Positions 15,481-25,708 are shown, numbered from the stretch's first letter. The stretch is 32,394 bases of DNA from an uncultured Coriobacteriaceae bacterium (GCA_902803315.1 CADCPM010000074.1:1-32394); one strand, 5' to 3'. Notes: generated from the sequence alone by a model not told the origin. Made by a program: numbers and translations.

Positions 15481-15517
15481 AAATAATATGGCGGAAATAT
15501 TCTAAAAAGGAGCCACC

Positions 15518-18500
15518 ATGAGTAAACGCGCCCGGGCTATAGTTCCCTCTCTCGTCTTCTGCTTTGTCTTTGGCGTGATTGCCTTGCTTGTGCCACGCCC
15601 GGCGTATGCCGATTCGATGTTTAACTTAACCATCAATGGCGCGAAGTCGTATCCCAACTCGCTGGCGGACCTGCAAAAGGCGCTCAATGCCCAAAACGGC
15701 AAAGGGAGCACCATAACCATCGACTTTAACAAGGACGTAAAGGGTGGCCCGTTGGAGTTGCCCGAGAAGGCCACCATAACCATCAACCTCAATAGTCATG
15801 TTCTCGATCGTGACCTCAGATCGGAGAACTCAAAAGGCCACGCGATGCTGGTAAAGAGCAATGCGCGAGTAACCATTAACGGCGGTACCAACATCAACTT
15901 AAAGCCGATTAATGCATGGAACAAAAACGGTTACAACGTTGGCACGCAGGTAATCGCGAGCGGTCTTATTACTGGCGGATACAGCACCAACAAGGCGGGC
16001 GGCATCCATCTTTATGGCGGCGCGCGCCTTACGCTTAACAACGTAACCGTGGCTGGCAACCGCGCAGAGCAAAAGGGCGGAAGCGATGGCTACGGCGGCG
16101 GCATTTGGGCAAGTGGCTCCGACGTAATGGTTTCGCTCAACAACTCCAACATAAGCTTCAACTATGCCTACAACGACGGCGGTGGCATCTGCAGCACGTC
16201 GAGCAGATTCAATCTGTTTATGAACAACTCAAAAGTAAGTTCTAACAGTGCCAGGCGCGACGGCGGCGGCATTGCCCTGCGCGCTTCCAAAGCCGTTATT
16301 ACCGGCGACCCAAAGTCGGTCGTAGGTTGGAACAGTTGCTACGACGAATACGGCGGCGGCGTATACATAAACGAAAACGACGCATCTGTGAGCGGCTTTA
16401 CCGTGGAAGGCAACGATGCCAAATACGGCGGCGGCGTGGCAACGCGCAACCACTCCATTACGCTTTCGGCGCTTACGATTACAAAAAATACGGCCCAGTA
16501 CGGCGGCGGCGTGTACATTGGCGACTTTACCAACATAATAAGCACCGCGTCCGACACCATGAACAGCTGCGCCATAACCAAAAACAGTACAAACGACAAC
16601 TCCAGCTGGGGCAAAGGCGCAGGCGTGTATGTGGTTGGCAGCGGAAGAGGATGGTTTGTAAAGTCCTTCTCGCTGGAAGTGGGTGGCAAAACCATAATCA
16701 AGGACAACGGCGCCGGATCCGGCAACCTCGTTTTTGGCTCAACTAGCGTGCATCCCAACTTTACGCTTACCGGCGATTCCGACGTGCGCATGGGCTACGA
16801 AAAGATATCGGAAGACGCCGTGCAGGTAACCCACGACCGCCTAAAGGGTCCCAACTGCATTCGCTACCTTACGCCGGAAAACGGTGGGTATCACTTTACC
16901 TACAACCCCTCTCCCACCAAGCGCAAGATTTACTACGTGCGAGATGGCAAGGACAACAGCGATAAGTACGGCACCTCCTATGGGCAACGCCAAACGGTAG
17001 GCAAGCTAACATCAGCCGCCGCAGCACCCAAGGTGGACGGCACAAAGACCTACAACGGCTACCCCGTAACGCGCGGCTACGTGCGCTTCCCCAGCGTCGT
17101 GGAAGAAAAGGTTGACCTCACGACGCCGTTCTTCTACTCCGACGGCTACTTCTTCGACAACCCCGAGACGTACAATCCCCATCTGGCGACCGCGTCCCTA
17201 TGCATGGCTATGAGCGGCTTCTACCTTAATACGGGCGACATCAACGCAACGGGCGGCTATGTAAACAAGCACGCCTCGGCACGTCAGTTTATGGCCGACA
17301 TCGGCTGCGACGACCAATCGATCTACGTTAACGACTTTAACGTGCAGAAGCCGGGCATCGACACCATTGGCGTAACCATTGCCCACAAGCGGCTCAAGAA
17401 CAAAGACGGCAAAGACTCGGACTATTACCTCATACCGGTTGCCATCCGCGGCGCCAACTACGAGGCGGAGTGGACCAGCAACGTTACGCTCAACAAGGCC
17501 AAAGACGTAAGGGATGCCGAGGCTGCAGGCTTTGCGAGTGCCGCCGACAAGGTATACAGAGAAATACGCAGCTACATGCAGCGCTACAACATCCCCGCAT
17601 ACAAGGTTCGTTTTTGGGTGGCGGGCTACTCGCGCGCGGGCGCCACGACCAACCTCGTATGCAAGCGCCTCATTGATGCCTGGAACTACGCGGTGAGCAA
17701 CAAGCCCAAGGTGTTTGGTTATCCCGTGGAGGCGCCGCAAGGTGGCGTAAACAAAAATGTCTTTGACCAGGATTACTTCTCGATTCACAACGTAATAAAC
17801 CAAGGAGACCTGGTGCCGCTGGTGGCGCCTTCGGCCATGGGCTTTAAGCGCTACGGCGTGGACCACTACATCCCGGGCACGGGCGCAATGGCGCCCGTAA
17901 TCGTGGAGAACGATGCGGTAACGCGTGGCGGTACCGGCGGTCCTGCCAGACGCTATCTGTACGCCGACAACATACCCTTCTACACCAACGACCCGCGATA
18001 CAACAACGCCGGCGCAATTACGCAGCTTAGGGCAATAGATCCCAACATCGTGTTTGACGACTACTTTGCCACGTGCGGTATGGACTTTGCCCCATCGCCG
18101 AGCATATACGAAAAGTCCACTGGTAAAACGACGGTATACGAAGAGAAGTACATAAAGGACTTCCTCAACGAGCTGCAAGTGGGAGCGATTTCTAGTCGCG
18201 ATGCTTACGCCAACGACCTTGAGCCCACGTTCCGAACGGTTATGGGCATGCTGTTTGGCATGGCGCCCAGCAGAACCAAGGCCTTTGTGGACAGGGCTTC
18301 CACTACCATGAATCGCTTTGACACGCTGATCGCGTCTTGGAACGACCATGGCATGCTCCGCATTTGGTGGTCGCTCATTGGCGAGTGGAACAAGTCGGAT
18401 GCCGCCAAGAAGAAGGAGTACACCGACCTCTTCTACAAGAAGCTCAAGGAGACGGAAGCCTTGGACGTGCTTAACCCGGAGGAGCGCGCCAAGTTTGACG

Positions 18501-21500
18501 CCGCCTGGCCCAAGCTGTTTGACTTTATAATGCGCGTGCTGGATCGCGACTACAACACCGAGAGCTACAGCACCGCAAAGATGATGATGCTGGGCACCTT
18601 TGCGTACAACTCCTCGCGCATTATGGCCAACCATTATCCCGAGGTCACGCTGGCGTGGCTGCGCACCTATGACGACTACTACAACAGCGAGCGCACGTCT
18701 GCGACCATCGCCAATGCTCCGTCCGTGTCGGCACCTTCGGCCAGCGTGGGCAAGACGAATCTCAAGGCCGGCGGCCAAGACAACGAGATTCCGGGCGGAA
18801 AGCAAACGGTAACGCTGGACGTAACCAACCTTAAGGGCGAGGCCATCTACTACAAGATGAGCGGTACCAAGACGTCGGCCAACACCTGCAAGAATGGTTA
18901 CGATATCTATCGCGGTGGCATCGACTTGGGCAGGGTGGCCAAGGGCAACGAGTACACCATTACCGCCTATGCCGTGAGCTACGGCACCAAGAGCGCGGAG
19001 GTAACGTACAAGATTAAGGCCTCTGGCGCTCCGCACAAGGTCGTGGTGTACAACGAGTACAACGCGCGTCGCAAAAAGATTTCGCAAACCTACGAGTGGG
19101 CCGAGGGGACCTCGCAAAAGGTTGAGGCAAAAGAGACCGCAGAGCGTAAGCTCGACGACTGGGCGGTATGGGACGAGCAGGGCCGAAACGTTACGAATGA
19201 TGTGCTGGGAAACCAGAAGAAAAATCAGACGGCCACGTTCACCATGCCTCAGGCCGGCCAGTACGGCCTCTCGGAGAACTACAAGCTCACGTTCATAGCT
19301 TCGTTTAAGTGGAGGCCAACGGAGTATCCCAAGCACACCTTTACGGTTAAGGTCGGCAACAGCATCGAGACTTTCCAGGCGTCGGAGTGCTCGACCTTTA
19401 AATATGACGCGACCAGCAAGATTCCGACGGGCAAGCACTTTAAGGAGTGGAAGGTTACCGACCAAGCTGGCGTTGATGTTACGAGGTTTATGAGGACCGG
19501 ATATCGCAACAGCAGGACCGAAGACTACGTGTGGGGATCCAAGTTTAAGCCCAACATGTCCTGCGAGGTAACCGGCAATAACCAAACGGTCAACCAAACA
19601 AATGACCCGAAGTCCTACACCTTCGCCAACGGCTACAGCCTTACGTTTGAGGCGCAGCTGGAAGACGTCGTTACTGTTAACAAGATAGAGATTACGGGCG
19701 TTGGTAAGGCCATGTATGGCGGCTCAAATAAAACGACGATTAAATACTATGTGGGCACAGACGAGGTGCATAGCCTCTATCAATACGCTGGCTGGAAGTA
19801 CAGCCAGAACACGAAGAAGAACGAGGACACCACGGTTACCACCACAACCACCTACACAAACTATATCAACTGTCCTGCGGTGGCCGGCAAGCCGTTTGCC
19901 GCAGACGATGCTCTGAGCATAACGGCCCAAGTAGCTGGTAAGCTTATCGATCAAAACTCGGACTACACAGTTGCGTGGGAACGCAAGAAAGATGGCGCCA
20001 TACGGGTGACCATAACCAAGACGGAAACCAAGACCACGGGCACGCCCACGTTTACGTACAACGTTACAGCCCATGCGTGCGACAAAAACGATGCGAGTCG
20101 CACTGTGCTGAGCCAGAACGGCAAAGACCTAACTGATGAACAAACGTTCAAGGCCGGAACGGATGGTGTGTTTAGGTTCTATAACGGGCCCACTCTTTCG
20201 GGCGACAACTGGAAGTTCTGTGGCTACGAGGCAGCCGCGAACTCCGGCTTGGTAAAGGTGAATACGACCAATCCTCGCGACAACACCTTTAAGGTCGTGG
20301 ACACGGACAAGCCGCTTGTGGTCAATAAGCTGTACGTGCCCGAGATCTCCAAGATTCAGGTAACGCAATTCCCGCAGCCGGTTATGGGCGAGCCGTTGGC
20401 TAATAAGGATGATGCCAGGATCGGCTTTGCGTACATACTCCCCGAGGACTCCGTGTTTGCGGGCGCATTTACTACGAGGATCAAGAGCCTCAACTGGAAG
20501 CCGACGCCAGGCGAGGGCCAAAATGCAGCAGCCGATACGGCCTACACCGCCGAACTGGAGCTGGAGTGCGTCAAGAACGGTGACGCGAGCGCGCCGTACG
20601 AGTGCGCCTTCGAGCAGCGTGGCGTATCGGTCTCCACGGACGCCGAGCATCCGGCCTTCGAGTCCGCCTCGTTCGATCCCGCGACGAGCAAGCTGTATCT
20701 GTACTTCAACAAGACAGCTCGCAATACCAAGCACAAGGTCACGATTGTTGACTTCTGTGCAAATGCGCCGGAAGAGAGTGAAGCGAAACCTAGGGTTGAA
20801 ACGTGGGACGAGGGGGAGGCCAAGAGCGTTACGGCCAAGAGCTATGCCAACTACGTGTTTAGCGGTTGGAGCGTAACTGGCGGCACGAACGACGCCCGGG
20901 CGGCCCTGGGACTTACCGACGAAGACCTCAAGCAGCAAACGATAACGTTCGTTATGCCAAACAAGGGCGGCACGTTGGGCGATAACTACGAGCTGCGCCT
21001 TACGGCGAGCTACGTGCCTAAGGCCCAAAGCCTGCATGCGACCATTGTTGCACCAACAGTAAACGACCAGAACATCTCGCTCGCGGATAACGCCACCATT
21101 AAGTGGAAGGCAACGGAAGAGAGCGCACAACGCTCGGCCACGGTGCCGGTGGCTTGGACGGCACACGTCGTGTCTAGCGGCGGGAACACCGAAACCTGGA
21201 CGTATACGGCTACCATGCGTTTGGATGCGGCCGCAGCGGCGGAGTTTATGTCTGGCGATATAACGGCTACAGCAGGGCCGTCCGACGACAAAGTCTATAC
21301 AGACGTGACTCCATCCTTTAGCCGTAACGCCGACGGCAGCATAACGGTGAGCGCTACGTTCCCGCCCATCGAGGCAGTGGCGAGCAAGGAGGACGTAACC
21401 ATCAAGGCGCTTGACGCCAATACAAAGAGTGCGCTTGCGGGAGTGGCGGACGAAACGCTGTCGGTCGCCTGGGATACGAATGACGAAGGCAAGTTCGAGC

Positions 21501-24500
21501 TACTTCCGCCTGCCATAGACGGCGCGACCTTTGTTGGTTGGGAGGTTCCAGAGGTTCCAAACAACTCCATTGAGCGTGTGGGCACAACAGGCAACACGTT
21601 TAAGTTCAAAAACGGCGCAACTGCGCAGGACCCCGGCGACGTGCATGCGCTGTACGTGCCCGTGGTCACCTCGGTAACCATCGCGGGTGTCGCTGCGCCT
21701 GTGGCAGAGCAGCGGCTTACCGAGCTGTCGAACAACAACGTAACGGCAACCCTGGGCTTCTCGGATGCGACCAAGACGCTGTTTGGCGAAAACACGCTGC
21801 CGGGCGGCGCAGACACTGCGGCACGTATAAAGGTAACGAATCTCGCGTGGACGCCTGCGGCAACCGGCAGTGAGGCCGACTACGAAACCGAGTACACCGC
21901 AGCGGCAAAGATCGTTGCCAAGCGCGTTAGGATCGAGGACGAGCAGGAGGTCGACACCTGGCGCTTTGTCTATGCGAACGGCGTAAGCGTGCAAGCAGAG
22001 GGCGCTTCGACCACGCGTTTGAATGCTGCCGCAGACACCGCCTATCTGTACTACCCGGAAACGGGACGTGACAAGTACCACCAGGTGAACATTACCAAGA
22101 GTACCTACAACATGGACGGCAACGACTATGTGACTAGCTGGCACGAGGGCAATGCATACACCATTACGGCCCGCGGATTCGACGACAAGCTGTTCTCTGG
22201 TTGGACGATCGTGGATGGCGGGGGTGCAGACGTCGCGTCCAAGCTGGGCCTCTCCGCAGATGCCCTCAAGAACGAGACCATCAACGTCATCATGCCTACC
22301 TACACGCAAGGCGGAGAGTTTGCCAAGGACTACAGCCTTACGATTACGGCTAACTATACCGACAAGCTCAACGCGATAACCGCCACCGTACCGCAGCCCG
22401 ACCCCAACGCGGAGCATCTGCCCAACAAGGCCATGCTCTCGTGGGGCGAGGGCCAGCCCGCCGAGGTCGACCTCTGGTGGGAGTACGAAAGCGAGGTAGA
22501 GCAAATCGGTGCGAGCAAAACCGTTGCCGAAACCTACACGGCCACCATGCAGCTGGATGCGGACAGGGCAAAGGTATTTGCGAGCACCGTGACCGTCAAT
22601 GGCGCTACTACCGCAACCGGAGAGCCCCAGGTTAAAAGTGCCGCATGGACTTGGAATCCCGACGGCAGCGCTACCATAACCGTGGCATTCAACCCAATCG
22701 TCACCAACGTACGGGCACGCACCCTTGTGGCACAAGCTTGCGACGTCAACGCGGAGGGGCAGCCAAAGCTTGACGATACGACCGACGAGGAAGTCACGTT
22801 GTTTGAGGACAACAATGAGCCATTTGTGGTCTATGCGCCAGAGGTCGAGGGTGCCGAGTTCGTCGGATGGGTCGTACCCGACAAGGTAACTCAGGTGTCT
22901 GCGCCTGAACCCGATTCGCAGGACGACACCGACGTCTTCGAAGACGGTCCTACGATGGGCTTCTTCAAGTTTGCGGACGACGCGCCAGTTGGCCAGGTCT
23001 ATACCGTAAAGGCTCTGTACAAGCCGGTGGTCAGCGATGTTGAAGTCATGTTCGACGCACCGAAGAGCGGCCAGCCCATGGCCACCAAAGCTACGGCGTC
23101 CGCTAGCTTTGGTCTGCAGAACGAGAACTTCTTAGACATAAGCGTGGGTGTCGATAGTCTTGAGTGGGATCCTGCTGTAGGTGCGGACGGAAAGGCTGCG
23201 TACAATACGCAGTACGACGCCACGGTTAAGCTCGCGCCCGAGAAGGATCGCCAGTTCGCCTATGCCGATGACCTTCTCGCAAGCTATCTTGCGTCCGAGG
23301 AAGACGATGAGTACGACTATTCCCTGGTGGAATACACCACGATCGATCCCGCGCACACGATGTATGTGAGCTTCTACGAAACCGGCGAGCCGGGAGTTCG
23401 GCAGATCATTGAGCCTGATCCCCTTGTTAAAGATAATTCATATAACAATAAAGAGTCCTTGCGGGGTGTGCTTCCCCAGAAGGTGAAAGTTGAGGTTGAT
23501 GGCTCCAGTACTCCTATTGACGTAGACGTAACTTGGAAGGATCCCGTGTGCGAGGTAAACGGCGGCAAGGCGTATGAGTCCGAGTGGTATGCCGAGGGCA
23601 CGATCACGTTGCCTGCTGGCGTGGCCACGCAAGAGGATGACCTCACGGTCTTTATCTCCATCTATGTTATGCCTGCTGAGACGCTCAACCTGCTGAGCGT
23701 GGAGCAGCCCGCCGACCTCACGGATGTGGATCCAAACAGCGTCATAAAGGATCAGCTGCCCACCACCACGACCCTCACGTTGGATGACGGCGTGCAGGTG
23801 GAGGCGCCGATTGTGTGGGAGAATCCCGTGCCGGTGGATAACGGCATACTTGTGCCAGGCGGCGAGCAGGTCAACGATTCCGTCTGGACGGTAACGGGCA
23901 GAGTGGAGCCGCTGCCGGAAGGGGTTGTCAACCCTGTGGGCGACGGTCACGTGGACTTGAAGCTTGCGATCAACGTATATGTGAATCCGCCCGACCGTAC
24001 GAGGGAGCCAGCCGATCCGCCCTATGCCACGCTGGACGACGGTGTATACGACCTCTCGCAGGTAATCTATTTGGACACCTACAACCCCGATGCAATTATC
24101 TACTACAACACCGATGCCAATGCCGATTTGACGGCCTTTGTGGAGTACACGCGCGGCACGCCCATCTACCTGGACCGCAACACCACCGACGAAGACGGAA
24201 TGATGACGATTCAGGCCTATGCGACCGAGGCAAGCAAAGTCGCAAGCGAGCCCGTGACGTATTTGTACCTGCTGGACGAGGTCATCGAAGTTCCCGAAGG
24301 CGAAGAGCTCGTGTTTAACGGCGAGGAGCAAACGGGCGTGTGGTGCAACGACAACTACTCGCTGCTGGATCCCAGCAATGGGGCGCGCATAGACGAGTTC
24401 GGCGATGCCGTGGCCACCAACGTGGGAACCTATACCGTTCGCGCTCGTATTGCCGACAAACTGAAGTGGGAGATTGGCGAGCCCGATGAAGAAGACAACG

Positions 24501-25648
24501 TGCCGACGACGCCCGAAGACCAGACCGTTACCTTCAAGATCGTACCGGCCTCGATTAAGGACTGCGACGTGAGCGCCATTGCCGCGCAGCCCTATACCGG
24601 CAAGGCGGTGGAGCCCAAGCCCGTGGTTATGCTGGACGACTACAAGTTGGTTGAGGGACGCGACTACACGCTGTCGTATGCGGACAACGTCTCCGTGGGC
24701 AAGGCTCGCGTCACGATTGTTGGCAAGGGTAACCTCAAGGACTCCGTGACGCTGGAGTTCGATGTCGATGGCGGCGATAAGCTCGCGACCACCTATTCCG
24801 GGCATGTTCAGAACGTCGGTGACGTAAAGGCTTCAAAGAACGGCGCGACGTTGGGTACCACCGGTCGCGGGCTGCGCTTGGAGGCGCTCAAGGCAACCGT
24901 GGAGGGCGGCTCGATTGAGTACCGCGCGCACGTGCAAAACGTCGGCTGGCAGGAGTGGGTCAAGGACGGCGCGCAGGCCGGCACCACCGGTCGCGGGCTG
25001 CGCCTCGAGGCACTGCAGATGAAGCTCTCCGATCGCCTTGCTGCCGCGGGATACCATGTGTGGTACCGCGTCCACGCGCAGAACCTTGGCTGGATGGGTT
25101 GGACCTGCGACGGCGAACTGGCAGGTACTACCGGGATGGGCTTGCGTGGCGAGGCGGTGCAGATCCTCGTGCTTAGGGGCGATGCCAAGCCCAAGGGCTA
25201 CGACGCGGCCAAGTCGGCCTTCCGCACATACGTCACGGCCAACGCCCACGTGCAGAATGACGGCTGGTTGGGATACGCTCCCGCTGGCAAGTTTGGCACC
25301 ACGGGCAAGGGCAAGCGCCTTGAGGCCATGTGGATCAAAGCGGGCTTGCCGTTTGAGGGCGGCATAGACTATCAGGCCCATGTGCAGAACATTGGCTGGC
25401 AGGATTGGGTGAGAAACGGCAAGATCGCGGGTACCACTGGGCGTGGTCTGCGCATGGAGGCCGCGCGCATAAAGCTTACAGGCGAGGCTGCTGAGCACCT
25501 GAGCCTGTGGTACCGCGCCCACGTGCAGAACGTTGGTTGGACCAAGTGGGTGCGCGACGGCGCGATCGCGGGCACTACTGGGCGTGGGCTTCGCGCTGAG
25601 GCTGTGGAGGTCATGGTGCTCTCCAAGGACGCCGTTCCCGGCAAGTAA
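15518..25648 (+). CDS. Giant secreted multidomain protein: beta-helix, lipase-like domain, superrepeats, ChW repeats (3,376 aa)
   Basis: A signal peptide with cleavage after PAYA (residue 31) precedes a right-handed beta-helix (about 60-420) whose rungs carry recurring GGGI/GGGV and NxxIxxN motifs. Residues about 536-1040 form an alpha/beta-hydrolase of fungal-lipase-like type: PFFYSDGYFF, nucleophile elbow GYSRAG (Ser705), NQGDLVPLV (Asp764) and FKRYGVDHYIPG (His783) give a plausible triad. A CHB_HEX-like module (about 1085-1168) leads into InlB-B-like and Ig-like units forming a ~450-residue superrepeat three times (about 1270-2620). Then come two Big_4-like domains (about 2630-2825), another CHB_HEX-like and an MBG/YDG-like domain, and six ChW repeats (3093-3370). 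No LPXTG signal is present. It is probably a cell-surface adhesin with lipase or esterase activity; the domain calls rest on motif reading only. Confidence 0.9.
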   Translation: MSKRARAIVPSLVFCFVFGVIALLVPRPAYADSMFNLTINGAKSYPNSLADLQKALNAQNGKGSTITIDFNKDVKGGPLELPEKATITINLNSHVLDRDLRSENSKGHAMLVKSNARVTINGGTNINLKPINAWNKNGYNVGTQVIASGLITGGYSTNKAGGIHLYGGARLTLNNVTVAGNRAEQKGGSDGYGGGIWASGSDVMVSLNNSNISFNYAYNDGGGICSTSSRFNLFMNNSKVSSNSARRDGGGIALRASKAVITGDPKSVVGWNSCYDEYGGGVYINENDASVSGFTVEGNDAKYGGGVATRNHSITLSALTITKNTAQYGGGVYIGDFTNIISTASDTMNSCAITKNSTNDNSSWGKGAGVYVVGSGRGWFVKSFSLEVGGKTIIKDNGAGSGNLVFGSTSVHPNFTLTGDSDVRMGYEKISEDAVQVTHDRLKGPNCIRYLTPENGGYHFTYNPSPTKRKIYYVRDGKDNSDKYGTSYGQRQTVGKLTSAAAAPKVDGTKTYNGYPVTRGYVRFPSVVEEKVDLTTPFFYSDGYFFDNPETYNPHLATASLCMAMSGFYLNTGDINATGGYVNKHASARQFMADIGCDDQSIYVNDFNVQKPGIDTIGVTIAHKRLKNKDGKDSDYYLIPVAIRGANYEAEWTSNVTLNKAKDVRDAEAAGFASAADKVYREIRSYMQRYNIPAYKVRFWVAGYSRAGATTNLVCKRLIDAWNYAVSNKPKVFGYPVEAPQGGVNKNVFDQDYFSIHNVINQGDLVPLVAPSAMGFKRYGVDHYIPGTGAMAPVIVENDAVTRGGTGGPARRYLYADNIPFYTNDPRYNNAGAITQLRAIDPNIVFDDYFATCGMDFAPSPSIYEKSTGKTTVYEEKYIKDFLNELQVGAISSRDAYANDLEPTFRTVMGMLFGMAPSRTKAFVDRASTTMNRFDTLIASWNDHGMLRIWWSLIGEWNKSDAAKKKEYTDLFYKKLKETEALDVLNPEERAKFDAAWPKLFDFIMRVLDRDYNTESYSTAKMMMLGTFAYNSSRIMANHYPEVTLAWLRTYDDYYNSERTSATIANAPSVSAPSASVGKTNLKAGGQDNEIPGGKQTVTLDVTNLKGEAIYYKMSGTKTSANTCKNGYDIYRGGIDLGRVAKGNEYTITAYAVSYGTKSAEVTYKIKASGAPHKVVVYNEYNARRKKISQTYEWAEGTSQKVEAKETAERKLDDWAVWDEQGRNVTNDVLGNQKKNQTATFTMPQAGQYGLSENYKLTFIASFKWRPTEYPKHTFTVKVGNSIETFQASECSTFKYDATSKIPTGKHFKEWKVTDQAGVDVTRFMRTGYRNSRTEDYVWGSKFKPNMSCEVTGNNQTVNQTNDPKSYTFANGYSLTFEAQLEDVVTVNKIEITGVGKAMYGGSNKTTIKYYVGTDEVHSLYQYAGWKYSQNTKKNEDTTVTTTTTYTNYINCPAVAGKPFAADDALSITAQVAGKLIDQNSDYTVAWERKKDGAIRVTITKTETKTTGTPTFTYNVTAHACDKNDASRTVLSQNGKDLTDEQTFKAGTDGVFRFYNGPTLSGDNWKFCGYEAAANSGLVKVNTTNPRDNTFKVVDTDKPLVVNKLYVPEISKIQVTQFPQPVMGEPLANKDDARIGFAYILPEDSVFAGAFTTRIKSLNWKPTPGEGQNAAADTAYTAELELECVKNGDASAPYECAFEQRGVSVSTDAEHPAFESASFDPATSKLYLYFNKTARNTKHKVTIVDFCANAPEESEAKPRVETWDEGEAKSVTAKSYANYVFSGWSVTGGTNDARAALGLTDEDLKQQTITFVMPNKGGTLGDNYELRLTASYVPKAQSLHATIVAPTVNDQNISLADNATIKWKATEESAQRSATVPVAWTAHVVSSGGNTETWTYTATMRLDAAAAAEFMSGDITATAGPSDDKVYTDVTPSFSRNADGSITVSATFPPIEAVASKEDVTIKALDANTKSALAGVADETLSVAWDTNDEGKFELLPPAIDGATFVGWEVPEVPNNSIERVGTTGNTFKFKNGATAQDPGDVHALYVPVVTSVTIAGVAAPVAEQRLTELSNNNVTATLGFSDATKTLFGENTLPGGADTAARIKVTNLAWTPAATGSEADYETEYTAAAKIVAKRVRIEDEQEVDTWRFVYANGVSVQAEGASTTRLNAAADTAYLYYPETGRDKYHQVNITKSTYNMDGNDYVTSWHEGNAYTITARGFDDKLFSGWTIVDGGGADVASKLGLSADALKNETINVIMPTYTQGGEFAKDYSLTITANYTDKLNAITATVPQPDPNAEHLPNKAMLSWGEGQPAEVDLWWEYESEVEQIGASKTVAETYTATMQLDADRAKVFASTVTVNGATTATGEPQVKSAAWTWNPDGSATITVAFNPIVTNVRARTLVAQACDVNAEGQPKLDDTTDEEVTLFEDNNEPFVVYAPEVEGAEFVGWVVPDKVTQVSAPEPDSQDDTDVFEDGPTMGFFKFADDAPVGQVYTVKALYKPVVSDVEVMFDAPKSGQPMATKATASASFGLQNENFLDISVGVDSLEWDPAVGADGKAAYNTQYDATVKLAPEKDRQFAYADDLLASYLASEEDDEYDYSLVEYTTIDPAHTMYVSFYETGEPGVRQIIEPDPLVKDNSYNNKESLRGVLPQKVKVEVDGSSTPIDVDVTWKDPVCEVNGGKAYESEWYAEGTITLPAGVATQEDDLTVFISIYVMPAETLNLLSVEQPADLTDVDPNSVIKDQLPTTTTLTLDDGVQVEAPIVWENPVPVDNGILVPGGEQVNDSVWTVTGRVEPLPEGVVNPVGDGHVDLKLAINVYVNPPDRTREPADPPYATLDDGVYDLSQVIYLDTYNPDAIIYYNTDANADLTAFVEYTRGTPIYLDRNTTDEDGMMTIQAYATEASKVASEPVTYLYLLDEVIEVPEGEELVFNGEEQTGVWCNDNYSLLDPSNGARIDEFGDAVATNVGTYTVRARIADKLKWEIGEPDEEDNVPTTPEDQTVTFKIVPASIKDCDVSAIAAQPYTGKAVEPKPVVMLDDYKLVEGRDYTLSYADNVSVGKARVTIVGKGNLKDSVTLEFDVDGGDKLATTYSGHVQNVGDVKASKNGATLGTTGRGLRLEALKATVEGGSIEYRAHVQNVGWQEWVKDGAQAGTTGRGLRLEALQMKLSDRLAAAGYHVWYRVHAQNLGWMGWTCDGELAGTTGMGLRGEAVQILVLRGDAKPKGYDAAKSAFRTYVTANAHVQNDGWLGYAPAGKFGTTGKGKRLEAMWIKAGLPFEGGIDYQAHVQNIGWQDWVRNGKIAGTTGRGLRMEAARIKLTGEAAEHLSLWYRAHVQNVGWTKWVRDGAIAGTTGRGLRAEAVEVMVLSKDAVPGK
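15980..16530 (+). repeat. Beta-helix rung repeats within the giant gene
   Basis: Successive rungs of about 25-40 residues each include a GGG[IV] turn, encoded by near-identical GGCGGCGGC runs at about 16094, 16180, 16261, 16351, 16428 and 16502. The pattern NxxIxxNxAxxxGGG[IV] resembles chlamydial PMP and other parallel beta-helix adhesins. Confidence 0.65.
19330..23380 (+). repeat. Three ~1.35-kb superrepeats within the giant gene
   Basis: Equivalent points recur: HTFTVKV at about residue 1273, KHKVTIVDF at about 1738 and YHQVNITKS at about 2188. Likewise LYVPEISKI at about 1605, LYVPVVTSV at about 2045 and LYKPVVSDV at about 2500. Each unit holds an InlB-B-like segment ending in a hydrophobic-Thr-Ala-x-Tyr motif, Ig-like strands, a F-x-GWEVP-type segment and the LY[VK]P border. 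DNA similarity is low, so the duplication is old. Confidence 0.6.
24794..25627 (+). repeat. Six ChW-type repeats at the C-terminus of the giant protein
   Basis: Units start near residues 3093, 3133, 3181, 3239, 3283 and 3329. The consensus is Y-AHVQN-GW--WV-DG--AGTTGRGLRLEA. Unit 1 has Asp in place of the first Trp and lacks the second; unit 4 reads NDGWLGY. The HVQNxGW and GTTGxGxRxEA motifs identify clostridial hydrophobic (ChW) repeats, which are thought to bind cell-surface or cellulosome-like partners. Confidence 0.85.
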
Positions 25649-25660
25649 CGCGCAAGGGAA

Positions 25661-25708
25661 CGCCGGCAGTCCAAAGGGAGCAGCTCCCTTTGGATTGCCG
25701 GCGATTTT
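25661..25708 (+). terminator. Strong hairpin terminator after the giant gene
   Basis: Arms 25661-25680 and 25684-25703 pair over 20 bases with a single G-T wobble and a three-base CAG loop. ATTTTGT follows. The inner part, CCAAAGGGAG/CTCCCTTTGG, resembles the palindromes after other genes. Confidence 0.8.

Noticed and set aside
17198..19597. 799-codon open frame on the minus strand inside the giant gene
   Set aside because: It is the antisense shadow of a high-GC coding region; its composition (His/Val/Arg-rich, no domain-like pattern) is not protein-like, while the plus frame has clear domains.
24794..25627. Possible CRISPR-like or tandem DNA repeat array
   Set aside because: The periodicity is at protein level (ChW units of about 40-58 residues) with variable DNA and no fixed spacers.
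25590..25648. LPXTG-type sortase signal at the end of the giant protein
   Set aside because: The protein ends directly after the last ChW repeat with no LPXTG motif or hydrophobic tail.
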